This document shows, piece after piece, positions 48,292-56,660 of a DNA stretch of 64,000 nt. Position 1 is the stretch's first letter, and each line of letters begins with the position of its first letter. A model generated the notes under the pieces. It searched no databases and was not told the DNA's origin. It worked only from the letters and a program-made list of their open reading frames with translations. A program made the translations under genes and the position numbers. Source of the stretch: Panacagrimonas sp965216845 (lineage in GTDB: Bacteria; Pseudomonadota; Gammaproteobacteria; Nevskiales; Nevskiaceae); NCBI GenBank assembly GCA_965216845.1, contig OZ244200.1, positions 930,001 to 994,000 on the forward strand, read 5' to 3'.

Positions 48292-50613
48292 GTGTTCGAA
48301 TCTCCAAGGCTGAAGTTCGTTGGCGCCGCCGGCGCCAAGGTCGGCGCGCACGAGGCTTCCTGGGATCAGGGCAAGGTCGTAATGTCCAAACAGGACTTTG
48401 GCCTGGCGCAACTGTTTGACGGTTTTCGGACGCCAGATGAGATTCTGCAACTGGCGGCACAGCAGTTGTCGCTGGAGCTGGACCGGGGTCGTCTGGAGGG
48501 TTTTGCCGCAGCGTTGAGTGCGGCCGGTCTGTTGAAAGCCGGCCGTGATGAGCCGCTGCCGGTGCCCGCACACAGTGATGCGGAGGCGTTTCAGCTCGGT
48601 TGGCTCGGCGGCGGACGGCGCATGCCGAAACTGGCGCAGGGCGCGAGCCTGCCGCCGTCAACCGTCGCCGGCAGTCGTGCCAACCCCGGGTTTGTGGAAA
48701 GTATTATCGGCCGTCAGCCCGAGTCGGGCTGGGTTTTCTGGCAGCTGCCTTCGCATTGGATCACAGGCTTGGGTGCGCCGTTGAGTGCAATGCTGCACTA
48801 CCGCGTGCTCACCATTGGTTTTCTGGCGCTGTTGTTGACTTCAATCGGCGCCGTGATCGCGCATCGGTTGGAATGGATCGCGCACGCAGGGTCCATGGTT
48901 GGCGGCTGGACCGTCCTGCTACACATTGCGGTCAGCATGGTTCTGATCAACGTCTTTTCCGTCGCCGCGCGCGCCAGCATGATCTATCGGCAAACCGGAA
49001 AAACCGCCGGCCTGACGCTGACGACCAATTTTCTGGGCTTGCCGCAGCTGTTTGTGCGCAGTGCGGGCGCGGTGGAGCTGGCGAACCGAAGAACCCGAAT
49101 GCGAATCGTCGCTGCCGCGCCCCTGGGCGTGGCGGCGCTATTGGTGTGCGCCATTGTTCTGTGGTTCGTATTTCATGCTTCGACCCCTGGAATCGCGAAT
49201 CAGGCATTGGCGACCAGCATTGCGGCTTCTGTTGCGCTGGTTTTGCGGTTGAACCCATTGGCGCAAACAGACGGTTATTACTGGTTGGCCAATGCGCTGA
49301 ATCAGTTGGATCTTCGGGAACAGGCGCGTCTGTCCCTGTTTGGCCTGTCTCGGCCCTGGAATCAGCAAGCCCGGCCCTTGCCGCGGCGATACTTGGTGAT
49401 CTACGGATTATCTTCGATTGCTTTCGTCTTGCTGGTGCTGGTCCTTTTGTTTGTATTTCTTGGTGATTGGCTGGCGGAACGTTATGGCGGAATTGGATTC
49501 CTGTTTTTCATTGGCGCATTGGGGACATTAATGCAGAAGCAATACATCAGTAGCGGTGGCGGACGCAGCTCCATGGGCTTGCCCCGGCGCAAATTCAACA
49601 TCAGCCGAAGGCAAAAATGGATTTTCGGGATTCTGCTGGTGCTGTGTCTGATTCCCTACCACTACGAGCCCAGCGGCGAATTCGAAGTCTTGCCTGGTGA
49701 GCGGGCCGACGTCCGCGCCTTGATCGATGGTGATGTGCGCGAAGTGTTCGTCAAGGAAGGTGAACAGGTCAGCCAGGGTCAGATTATCGCGCGGCTCGAC
49801 GACGCTGCGCCCAAGGCCTCGCTGGCCGGTGCGGAGGCCGCGCGGGCCAGATTGCAAGCCGAGCTTTCGCTGGCCCAGAAGGGCGCCAAGAAGCAGGAAA
49901 TTGAAGTGGCGCGGCAGAAAATGAATACCGCGCGCAAAGCCGCACAGATTGCCCGGGCGCAGGCGGATCGCCTGCGCTCGGCGTTCAGTCGCAAATCCGT
50001 TACCGCGCAGGATTACGAACGTGCGCGCGGTGCCGCAGAGGTGGCGGATCAACAGTTTCTGGAAGCCAAGCGGGCCTTTGAACTGGTCGCCAGCCCGGTC
50101 GTTGAGGACCGGATAAAAGCGCTGGAGGCTGCCGTGGCAGAGGCCGAGGCCAAGATCACTTATCAAAAGCAAGCGCTGGAATACACGCAGATCAGGGCGC
50201 CGATCGACGGGCAGATTGTTTCCCAGCAACTGTTGTTCGCCCGTGGCGCTTATCTCAAGCGTGGTGATTTGCTGGCGGTGATCGAGGACAGCTCGCAAGT
50301 AATGGGCGAGATCCGAATCCCGGAAGCTTCCATACCCGACGTGCGCATGGAAGGCGTGGTCTCGGCCAAGCCCTGGGCTTATCCCGGCCGAAGCTTTGAA
50401 GGCCGCGTACTGCAGATTGCGCCGGTGGCGGAGGACGACCGCTATAGCCGCGTGGTTCGGGTGCAGATTGAATTACAGGACCCGGAGCGGCGTCTGAGTA
50501 GCGGCATGACGGGTAATGCGAAGGTGGACGGCGGCTGGCATTTGTCCATTGTTGTGTTTACCAAGGCGCTGGCGCGTTTTGTGCTGGTTGAAATCTGGTC
50601 CTGGGTGCCCTGA
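48292..50613 (+). CDS. Fusion: PqqD-like domain + degenerate M50 peptidase-like membrane domain + HlyD adaptor
   Basis: The GTG at 48292 starts a 773-residue fusion. Residues ~20-85 (FGLAQLFDGFRTPDEILQLA...AAGLL) match the PqqD/RiPP-recognition-like fold. Residues ~165-450 have hydrophobic helices and the M50-family segment NPLAQTDGYY (321-330), in which Asp327 is the third metal ligand. The zinc HEXXH reads HIAVS (211-215), so the catalytic Glu and second His are lost. From ~460 comes a HlyD adaptor (EFEVLPGERADVRALIDGDV, biotinyl-lipoyl halves around a ~130-residue coiled coil, then YTQIRAPIDGQI). Active relatives keep HEXXH. Confidence 0.8.
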   Translation: MFESPRLKFVGAAGAKVGAHEASWDQGKVVMSKQDFGLAQLFDGFRTPDEILQLAAQQLSLELDRGRLEGFAAALSAAGLLKAGRDEPLPVPAHSDAEAFQLGWLGGGRRMPKLAQGASLPPSTVAGSRANPGFVESIIGRQPESGWVFWQLPSHWITGLGAPLSAMLHYRVLTIGFLALLLTSIGAVIAHRLEWIAHAGSMVGGWTVLLHIAVSMVLINVFSVAARASMIYRQTGKTAGLTLTTNFLGLPQLFVRSAGAVELANRRTRMRIVAAAPLGVAALLVCAIVLWFVFHASTPGIANQALATSIAASVALVLRLNPLAQTDGYYWLANALNQLDLREQARLSLFGLSRPWNQQARPLPRRYLVIYGLSSIAFVLLVLVLLFVFLGDWLAERYGGIGFLFFIGALGTLMQKQYISSGGGRSSMGLPRRKFNISRRQKWIFGILLVLCLIPYHYEPSGEFEVLPGERADVRALIDGDVREVFVKEGEQVSQGQIIARLDDAAPKASLAGAEAARARLQAELSLAQKGAKKQEIEVARQKMNTARKAAQIARAQADRLRSAFSRKSVTAQDYERARGAAEVADQQFLEAKRAFELVASPVVEDRIKALEAAVAEAEAKITYQKQALEYTQIRAPIDGQIVSQQLLFARGAYLKRGDLLAVIEDSSQVMGEIRIPEASIPDVRMEGVVSAKPWAYPGRSFEGRVLQIAPVAEDDRYSRVVRVQIELQDPERRLSSGMTGNAKVDGGWHLSIVVFTKALARFVLVEIWSWVP

Positions 50614-50615
50614 GC

Positions 50616-52094
50616 TTGACTAAAGCGCTTAAACCAGAGGTGCCGGTGTCAGCTCCGGGTGAGGGTGATTTTCGCCTGACTTGTCTGAATGGCTTTGGCG
50701 ACGGCTGGAATCAGTACGCCCATTGCATGGCCTGGTTTGGCGGGCGTCTTTATGTGGGCACTTCGCGCGCGAACATGGCCGGCATGCGCTTGGCGGGCGG
50801 TCAGGCGAGAATTCGTCCCTGGCCGGTGCAATGTCCGGATGATATTTATGATCTGGATCGGCGTGCGCAAATCTGGGAGTACACGCCGGAAACCGAACAA
50901 TGGAAGCAGGTGTTTCGCTCGCCGGTCGTTTCCGGGAGCAACGGGCGTGACGATGTGCCCAGCTATATTGGATTGCGCGGGATGGCGGTGTTTCAGGCGC
51001 CGCAGGATCGTGCGCCCTGTCTTTATGTTTCGTCCTGGTCGCCGCACACCGCACATAATCCAGACGTGTTACGTAGTGAAGACGGTCAGCACTTTTCGCC
51101 AGTTAAGCGTCCGCCGTTTGGGCCGCAGGTGCGTTCGTGTCGCTCTATCAGTTATTTCAATGGTCGCGCGCATTTAAGCCCGGTAGCGGCGGGGACGCGA
51201 CGCGGATTTACCCAGGATTTGTCGTCAGAAGCCGTAATCTATGCCAGCGATAATCTCTCTGGCGGACAGTGGCAGCCGAGCAATGAGGAAGGCTTTGGAA
51301 ACTTAAATAATGTCACCGTTTTCGAGATGGCACAGTTTGGAGATCATCTGGTTGCTGGAACCGCCAATCCGCAACAGGGCGCCGAGCTGTGGAAAAGCCG
51401 GGGCGGAAGCTTGCCGTATGAGTGGGAGAAGATCATTGATCGCGGCGCCGGCCGTGGCGCGCTGAATGAGGTGGCCGGCGCGCTTTGTGAGTTCAAAGGC
51501 GCACTTTATGTCGGCTTTGGCATTATCAACGGCGGTTATCATCGCACCGCCGGCGTCGGCCCTGCGTCTGCGGAAATCGCACGCTTCTGGCCCGACGGCA
51601 GCTGGGATTTGATCATGGGCGAATCACGCCTGACCGATCAGGGATTGAAGTATCCACTGTCCGGCTACGGGCCAGGGTTCGATTCCCTGTTCAACGGCTA
51701 CATCTGGCGCATGTGCGTGCATCAGGGCTGGCTGTACGCGGGTACGTTCAACTGGACCAACTTGCTGCCGTATTTGCCCATTCAAGCATTCCCGGCGGAT
51801 GTCGGCGCCATTATTCGGCGCTGGGGCGAAGAAAGGTTGCTGCGCGAGTACGGCGGCGCGGAATTGTGGCGCACCGCTGACGGAATACACTGGGAGGCGG
51901 TGACGCGCTCCGGGTTCGGAAACAAATTCAACTGGGGGTTTCGCACGCTGGTTTCCACCGATGCAGGCCTGTTCGTGGGTACCGCGAATCCCTTTGGGCC
52001 AACGATTGCGGTCAACAGGCAGGGCAACTGGCAATATCAACGCAACCCTCGTGGTGGATGCGAGGTGTGGCTCGGACAGGCTGCGGCGCCGTGA
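50616..52094 (+). CDS. Beta-propeller-like protein of unknown function
   Basis: The 492-residue protein probably starts at the TTG at 50616; GTGs at 50640 or 50646 are alternatives. It has several copies of a blade-like phrase [LH]-x-[VA]-G-T-x-N followed by G-A-E-L-W-[KR], as in HLVAGTANPQQGAELWKSRG and LYAGTFNWTN...GAELWRTADGIHWEAV, and an N-terminal DGWNQYAHCMAWFGGRLYVG. S/T-x-D-G-x-x-W resembles sialidase Asp-boxes. No signal peptide was seen, so it may be cytoplasmic. It lies between the HlyD fusion and a sulfotransferase-like gene (GTGA overlap). Confidence 0.6.
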   Translation: MTKALKPEVPVSAPGEGDFRLTCLNGFGDGWNQYAHCMAWFGGRLYVGTSRANMAGMRLAGGQARIRPWPVQCPDDIYDLDRRAQIWEYTPETEQWKQVFRSPVVSGSNGRDDVPSYIGLRGMAVFQAPQDRAPCLYVSSWSPHTAHNPDVLRSEDGQHFSPVKRPPFGPQVRSCRSISYFNGRAHLSPVAAGTRRGFTQDLSSEAVIYASDNLSGGQWQPSNEEGFGNLNNVTVFEMAQFGDHLVAGTANPQQGAELWKSRGGSLPYEWEKIIDRGAGRGALNEVAGALCEFKGALYVGFGIINGGYHRTAGVGPASAEIARFWPDGSWDLIMGESRLTDQGLKYPLSGYGPGFDSLFNGYIWRMCVHQGWLYAGTFNWTNLLPYLPIQAFPADVGAIIRRWGEERLLREYGGAELWRTADGIHWEAVTRSGFGNKFNWGFRTLVSTDAGLFVGTANPFGPTIAVNRQGNWQYQRNPRGGCEVWLGQAAAP

Positions 52095-52918
52095 GCGATT
52101 CGCCGCCGATACTCATTTTGAGCGCGCCGGGCTCGGCGGCAACGCAGCTGCAGTCCGGTTTGGCGGTGCATCCGGATCTGCTGCCGTTACCGCCATTGCC
52201 CTTGTTCATGGCCGACCGCTGTGGTGATCTGCTGCAGATTCTGAACCTGGATCAGAGTGGCCGTGTTGATGATCTGGTGCGGGCGGTTCACCAACTTCAC
52301 CAGCTTTCGGGCGGCCGCGAAGATGCTGATCACTCATGGCAGTGGTTGCAGCGGCGGGCGGACAAAAGTAGCGCTGACCTGTTGCAGGACATGATGGCGC
52401 TGGCAGCGCCGCGACGATTACTCATCGCAGATAGCGAGTCGCCCATGCGACCCATGGACATGCGGCGGATCATGACGTCGAAGCTTGCTATGAAGCGCCT
52501 TCACCTTACTCACCATCCGATGGCTCAGGGGCTTGATTTGGCATGTTGGGCGCGCGAGCAGTTGTTCGTGCCGGTCGATTACAAGGATCACGCCGGCTCG
52601 CCGCCGCTGGTTGATCCGCAGATCCCGTGGATTCGGGCAAACCGGAATATCGCAGCAGCTCTTGGGCCGGATGCCGCGCCTGAATCCCGGCGAGTGTCGC
52701 TGGAGGCGGTCGTTGCGCAAGACGGTACCGCCGCTGACCAGCTCTTTTCCTGGCTCGGCCTGACGGTGCCGGCGGGCTGGGCTGACGCAGCCGCTGCTCT
52801 GCGCGCAGCGATCAAACCCTTGCCGGAGTCCTCACTGGATCAAGCTTTGCCCTGGCGGACGGACGGCAAGGGGTTTGATTCGGCGGTGATTGAATTGGCG
52901 CGGACCTATGGCTATTAA
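52091..52918 (+). CDS. Sulfotransferase-like P-loop protein
   Basis: A GTG overlapping the upstream stop gives 275 residues. The N-terminus PPILILSAPGSAATQLQSGL fits the 5'-PSB P-loop of sulfotransferases (S-A-P-R-S-G-[ST]-[ST]-x-L), although the usual Arg is Gly and the loop is atypical. RRVSLEAVVAQDGTAADQLFSWLGL resembles the Y-E-D-L...L-x-x-F-L-G-L segment, and the C-terminus is short. It could transfer sulfate from PAPS to a substrate of the export locus or be a catalytically degenerate relative. Confidence 0.5.
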   Translation: MSDSPPILILSAPGSAATQLQSGLAVHPDLLPLPPLPLFMADRCGDLLQILNLDQSGRVDDLVRAVHQLHQLSGGREDADHSWQWLQRRADKSSADLLQDMMALAAPRRLLIADSESPMRPMDMRRIMTSKLAMKRLHLTHHPMAQGLDLACWAREQLFVPVDYKDHAGSPPLVDPQIPWIRANRNIAAALGPDAAPESRRVSLEAVVAQDGTAADQLFSWLGLTVPAGWADAAAALRAAIKPLPESSLDQALPWRTDGKGFDSAVIELARTYGY

Positions 52919-53820
52919 TGTTTGGCGAAGAAGCGCATCACCTCGGCCGAGGCATTGAATTTGTCGGTATTGTTGCCCAGCAACCTGGGCAGGATGGTTT
53001 TGCCGCCGGCCCATTGATGCCCCACGCCGGGCAGCTCGCACCAGATCACATCCCGCGTACCACAGCCATTGAGCGCGCGGCAGATGACGCCCTCGTCCTT
53101 GCGGGTCACCGATTCGCTTTGGTCGCAACGGTTGCGCTTGCCCAGGCTGGCGACGATTTCCCGGATCGACGGGCGGTAGGTGCCTTTGAAGACGCCACCA
53201 TCCCATGGAATTCTGGGGTCTTGGCGGCCTTGCACCAGCATCATCGCCGGCGCTGATTTCGCATCGCATTTCTTGACCATGATGCCGCCCGAGGCCGGCG
53301 CCATGGCGGTGAACAGTTTGGGGCGTTCGCAAGCGACTTTGTGCAGCAGCATGGCGCCATTGGAAAAGCCGGTGCCAAAGATGCGCTGACCGTCGACCGC
53401 GTAGCGGCCTTTCACATCGGCGATGAGCTTGGCCATGAAGTCGACGTCGTTGACTTTGTTCTCCATGGGCTTGCCGCAACAGCTGCCGGCGTTCCAGCCG
53501 CGGCCGATCCCGTCGGGATAGGCGATGAGCATGCCGTGACGTTCGGCTTCGCGGTCCAGGCCGGACATCTTCTGCATCGACTTGCCGGTGCCCAGGCCGC
53601 CGTGCAATGCAATGACCAGCGGCGCCGGCTTGTTGCGCTCATAGCTGGCAGGCACGTACAGGCGATAGTTGCGCTTCAACGCATCGGCGCGCACTTCGAA
53701 CTCGAAGGTGCCGGAGGTTGCCGCGTTGGCCGCACTCAACAGCGGCAGTCCGCCGGATAGCAACCCGCTGCCGAACAGGGCGGCTGCGCCGATCAGACAG
53801 GGGAGGAATTTTCGGATCAT
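52915..53820 (-). CDS. Secreted PHB-depolymerase/LpqC-type esterase (CE1-like)
   Basis: The ATG at 53820 after a GGAG box gives 301 residues with a signal peptide (cleavage near ANAATSG). The catalytic domain shows RNYRLYVPASYERNKPAPLV, ALHGGLGTGKSMQ, VDGQRIFGTGFSNGAMLLHK (nucleophile S in G-F-S-N-G) and SGGIMVKKC, with a late GVGHQWAGG histidine. Members of this family cleave polyhydroxybutyrate, feruloyl esters or similar in the periplasm or outside. Several Cys could form disulfides. It is convergent with the sulfotransferase-like gene by 4 bases. Confidence 0.88.
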   Translation of the reverse strand: MIRKFLPCLIGAAALFGSGLLSGGLPLLSAANAATSGTFEFEVRADALKRNYRLYVPASYERNKPAPLVIALHGGLGTGKSMQKMSGLDREAERHGMLIAYPDGIGRGWNAGSCCGKPMENKVNDVDFMAKLIADVKGRYAVDGQRIFGTGFSNGAMLLHKVACERPKLFTAMAPASGGIMVKKCDAKSAPAMMLVQGRQDPRIPWDGGVFKGTYRPSIREIVASLGKRNRCDQSESVTRKDEGVICRALNGCGTRDVIWCELPGVGHQWAGGKTILPRLLGNNTDKFNASAEVMRFFAKH

Positions 53821-53880
53821 CGTGCTTGCTCCAATGGCTTGAACCCACGCCGCGCCTTTCGATTCATGCGGTTTGCCCAA

Positions 53881-54054
53881 TCAGAACAAGCCGAGGAACT
53901 GCGGCTGCGCCGTCGACTGACGACACTCGACGAAGATTGCTGCGGTCGGCGTGGGCGCATTTTCCAGTACCGATTGTGAACCGCAGGTGACCGGCGACAT
54001 TTCCTGATCTGCCAGACACCCGTAAACCGTCGTGCTGTTGGTCGCAATGCACAC
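53881..54054 (-). CDS. Possible small Cys-containing protein, 57 aa
   Basis: In the 295-base gap between the esterase and the DOPA-dioxygenase-like gene, the frame from a GTG at 54054 to a TGA at 53881 encodes MCIATNSTTVYGCLADQEMS and then VTCGSQSV...FVECRQS. It has four cysteines and ordinary amino-acid composition. The codon third-position GC is like that of genes. There is no clear ribosome-binding site, signal peptide or family, and an in-frame stop lies just upstream, so it may be a remnant of a longer gene. Confidence 0.3.
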   Translation of the reverse strand: MCIATNSTTVYGCLADQEMSPVTCGSQSVLENAPTPTAAIFVECRQSTAQPQFLGLF

Positions 54055-54115
54055 GTCGCCTTCAAAACCGGCATTTTAGCGGCATGCGGATTTGATTTCT
54101 TGACGCGGCCGCAGA

Positions 54116-54508
54116 TCAGGCCTTGAAAATGGACAGGTCCAGGGCCACCGGCGCTCCCAGCCACATCGCGTGCTGGCTGTGATCCTGTAGATCATCTCCG
54201 GTCAGCGGGTGCACCAATACCGTCAGTTCGCCGCGTTCCTGTTCCAGCCAGGGAATCAGTTGCCCGAACTGCGCGGCGTCGAAGGTCAGTTGGCAGCTCC
54301 AGCGTGGATGTGGGCCGACGGTTTTTTGATGAACCCGGCCCACCGGCACCCCAAAACGTTGCCCGGCCTCGGCACAGAGCGCTGCGGCGCGGTTGACGCT
54401 GCGCTGATCAAAATACACATGCGCATGGTAGTTGGCGTAGGTATTGGTCGGGCGGCGAGTCGGCGCTTGGGGCAGCGAAGTATTCGCGGTGGATTGGTGT
54501 TTCCGCAA
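54116..54508 (-). CDS. DOPA 4,5-dioxygenase family protein
   Basis: The 130-residue protein has NYHAHVYFDQRSVNRAAALC, VGRVHQKTVGPHPRWSCQLT and TGDDLQDHSQHAMWLG, matching the small bacterial DOPA-dioxygenase domain (histidine-rich, Y-H-x-H-[VI]-Y and P-H-P-x-W). Fungal and plant relatives open DOPA in betalain synthesis; bacterial ones are mostly uncharacterised. It is 4 bases after the alpha/beta hydrolase stop, in the same operon. Confidence 0.85.
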   Translation of the reverse strand: MRKHQSTANTSLPQAPTRRPTNTYANYHAHVYFDQRSVNRAAALCAEAGQRFGVPVGRVHQKTVGPHPRWSCQLTFDAAQFGQLIPWLEQERGELTVLVHPLTGDDLQDHSQHAMWLGAPVALDLSIFKA

Positions 54509-54512
54509 TTGA

Positions 54513-55355
54513 CTATTGAGTGAGCAACTCGCTCAGCGGTGGCAAAACCTGTTCGGTTTGATGAATGGGGAAAAAATGCCCAGCGGCCGCCAGCTTGATG
54601 TAGCGCGCATGCGCCCACATGGCCCGCAATTCATTCGCGGTCTTCAGGCAGCGGGAGTATTCGCCGTACATCAGTAGCGTTGGGATGTTCAGGGCTGCGA
54701 TTTGTGCTTGCTCAGCGCCAGCCTGATCGAGTTCGTTTCTGGCGCTGGTTTGGTCCAATAAGTCGAGCCAGGCTTTGGCGGCGCGCACCGCGCCACGCCC
54801 CTCGCCGAATGGGGAAAAGTCGTCATTGGCTTTTGTGATCTTCCCCGCCAGCCGCATGCGAGCGGCCGTTTCCAGAAACAGGTAGCCAACCTGCGGCAAG
54901 CTGGCCCAGTCGGTGTCGTGCTCAGCCGCAATTTCCTTTTCAACCTCGGTGATCAGCGGCGCATCGTGCAGGCGTAGCTGTGCCTGCAGGCGCGTGATCC
55001 GGGTGTCGAACAGCGCCAGATGGCTGATGCGTTGCGGCGCGATGACGGCCGCTTCCAGCGCCGCGGCGCCGCCATAGCTGTGTCCGGCCAGGGCGGCGCG
55101 TTCAATGCCGGCGGCGTCCATCAGGCCGAGGATGTCGCGCCCGAACTGCAGCGGGTTGTAACCCGAATCTGGGCGGTCGCTATAGCCATGGCCACGCCAG
55201 TCAAATAGCGTGACCCGGTACGTTTGCTGTAGCCGACTGGCGGCGGCAAACCAGAATGCGCGACTGGCGGCCAGCCCATGCACGAAGATCAGATCCGGCC
55301 CCCGGCCCATCTGTTGCCAGGCGATCCGCGCGCCATTGATTTCAGAAAATGCCAT
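54513..55355 (-). CDS. Alpha/beta hydrolase
   Basis: With the ATG at 55355 the product is 280 residues. Motifs: DLIFVHGLAASRAFW (oxyanion), FDWRGHGYSDRP, ALAGHSYGGAAALEAA (G-H-S-x-G nucleophile) and the C-terminal AAAGHFFPIHQTE histidine. LYGEYSRCLKTANE covers the acid region. No signal peptide. The family includes esterases, epoxide hydrolases and C-C hydrolases, so the substrate is open. It precedes the DOPA-dioxygenase gene and follows the ACP gene. Confidence 0.85.
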   Translation of the reverse strand: MAFSEINGARIAWQQMGRGPDLIFVHGLAASRAFWFAAASRLQQTYRVTLFDWRGHGYSDRPDSGYNPLQFGRDILGLMDAAGIERAALAGHSYGGAAALEAAVIAPQRISHLALFDTRITRLQAQLRLHDAPLITEVEKEIAAEHDTDWASLPQVGYLFLETAARMRLAGKITKANDDFSPFGEGRGAVRAAKAWLDLLDQTSARNELDQAGAEQAQIAALNIPTLLMYGEYSRCLKTANELRAMWAHARYIKLAAAGHFFPIHQTEQVLPPLSELLTQ

Positions 55356-55468
55356 CCGTGGACGGGTCTTGTGCAAGCGGGGCAGGCGCTAACATGCCAT
55401 ATCCGCAGATTGGAGCGGACGGCGGATGCAGGCGGGGGGCGCTTTCCAGGCCCCCGGATTGCGACCGC

Positions 55469-55750
55469 TTAGGCCCTGGCGGCCAAGTAATCCGCGAGCT
55501 GGCCGATGGAAAGATCGTCCACGTAACGCCCATCGTTCATCAGCAGCTCGTCGAATGACAGCTTTTGTTTGACCACCTCTTCCTGGATCGCCACCACCAA
55601 CTGAATGATGTCGATGGACTCAAAGCCCAGGTCGGCCAGCAACTTGGTGTTGCGGTTCATCTCGCCGTCGAACTCGGTGTCCCAATCCTGGGTAAAGTCC
55701 TCCAGCAGAGTAATCAGTTGGTTTTCGTAGGCGGTGTTTACGCTGTCCAT
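55469..55750 (-). CDS. Free-standing acyl carrier protein
   Basis: With the ATG at 55750 the product is 93 residues, rich in Asp and Glu, with TKLLADLGFESIDIIQLVVA; Ser45 in L-G-F-E-S is the phosphopantetheine site. The rest (EEVVKQKLSFDELLMNDGRY, then LADYLAARA) fits an ACP of the D-alanyl/polyketide type. It is opposite to the methyltransferase gene with a 71-base divergent spacer. The PKS at 59066 contains a PPTase but no ACP domain, so this protein is the probable carrier. Confidence 0.88.
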   Translation of the reverse strand: MDSVNTAYENQLITLLEDFTQDWDTEFDGEMNRNTKLLADLGFESIDIIQLVVAIQEEVVKQKLSFDELLMNDGRYVDDLSIGQLADYLAARA

Positions 55751-55821
55751 ATACACTTGAAGGTTGAAAATGATTCGTCGCTAGCGCGGCGATCCGCCCT
55801 TGAAAAGGAAAAGGCGAATTG

Positions 55822-56646
55822 ATGATTTCTGAACACACTAAAGGAATTGCCAAATATTACACGCGTCGGCACGACCAACGGCGTGATTTGTTCGGCGACC
55901 AGCCATTTGCCAACTATGGATACTGGGCGCGGCCCGGCATGACGATGGCGCAGGCCTCAGAAGCAATGGCGTCGCTGGTGGCAGCGGCTGCGGGGCTGGC
56001 GCCCGGCGATCAGGTGCTGGATATCGGCTGTGGCTATGGCGCTTGCGCGGTGGTGTACGCCGAGCGTTTTGCGCCGGACCGAATCGTCGGCGTTGATGTG
56101 ACGCCCACGCGCATCCAGAGTGGCCGCGAGTACATCAACAAGTGCGGATTCTCCGAGGTGATCGAGCTGCAGGAAGGTGACGCCACCAAACTCGTGTTCG
56201 ATGACGGCGCATTCAACAAGCTGTTGGCGGTGGAATGCGCGTTTCATTTTGATACGCGGCGCGATTTTTTTGCCGAAGCCGCGCGCGTGTTGCAACCCGA
56301 CGGCGTGATGGCGCTCACGGATTTGATTCCCAAGCGCGGTGTCGACACCAAAACATATTTGGAAGAGGAAAACACGCTGGCAATCGACATCGACATGTAC
56401 AACCGCGCCAACGCCTACGACGAAGATACCTATGTTGGATACCTGAAGGAAGTTGGTTTTACCGATATCCGGGTGGAGTCCATGACCGAGTGGACACTCG
56501 CGCGTTTTGTGCCGGCGCTGCACCAGTACGCCGACAAACAAACCGACGAGGCGTTCGAGAAAATTCACCGGCATGCCGATAAATTGCAGCGGATCATTGA
56601 TCTGGGGGAGGACTATGTGCTGGTGGTGGCGCGCCGCCAGCGTTGA
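55822..56646 (+). CDS. Class I SAM-dependent methyltransferase
   Basis: The 274-residue protein begins MISEHTKGIAKYYTRRHDQR and has motif I VLDIGCGYGACAVVYA (66-80), then VGVDVTPTRIQSGREY, GDATKLVFDDGAFNKLLAVE and ALTDLIPK. It resembles the cyclopropane-fatty-acid/erythromycin-O-methyltransferase (EryG-like) branch, so lipid or polyketide O- or C-methylation is likely. It is the only gene of the PKS cluster on the plus strand. Confidence 0.88.
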   Translation: MISEHTKGIAKYYTRRHDQRRDLFGDQPFANYGYWARPGMTMAQASEAMASLVAAAAGLAPGDQVLDIGCGYGACAVVYAERFAPDRIVGVDVTPTRIQSGREYINKCGFSEVIELQEGDATKLVFDDGAFNKLLAVECAFHFDTRRDFFAEAARVLQPDGVMALTDLIPKRGVDTKTYLEEENTLAIDIDMYNRANAYDEDTYVGYLKEVGFTDIRVESMTEWTLARFVPALHQYADKQTDEAFEKIHRHADKLQRIIDLGEDYVLVVARRQR

Positions 56647-56660
56647 TCGGCAAAAGGTGG

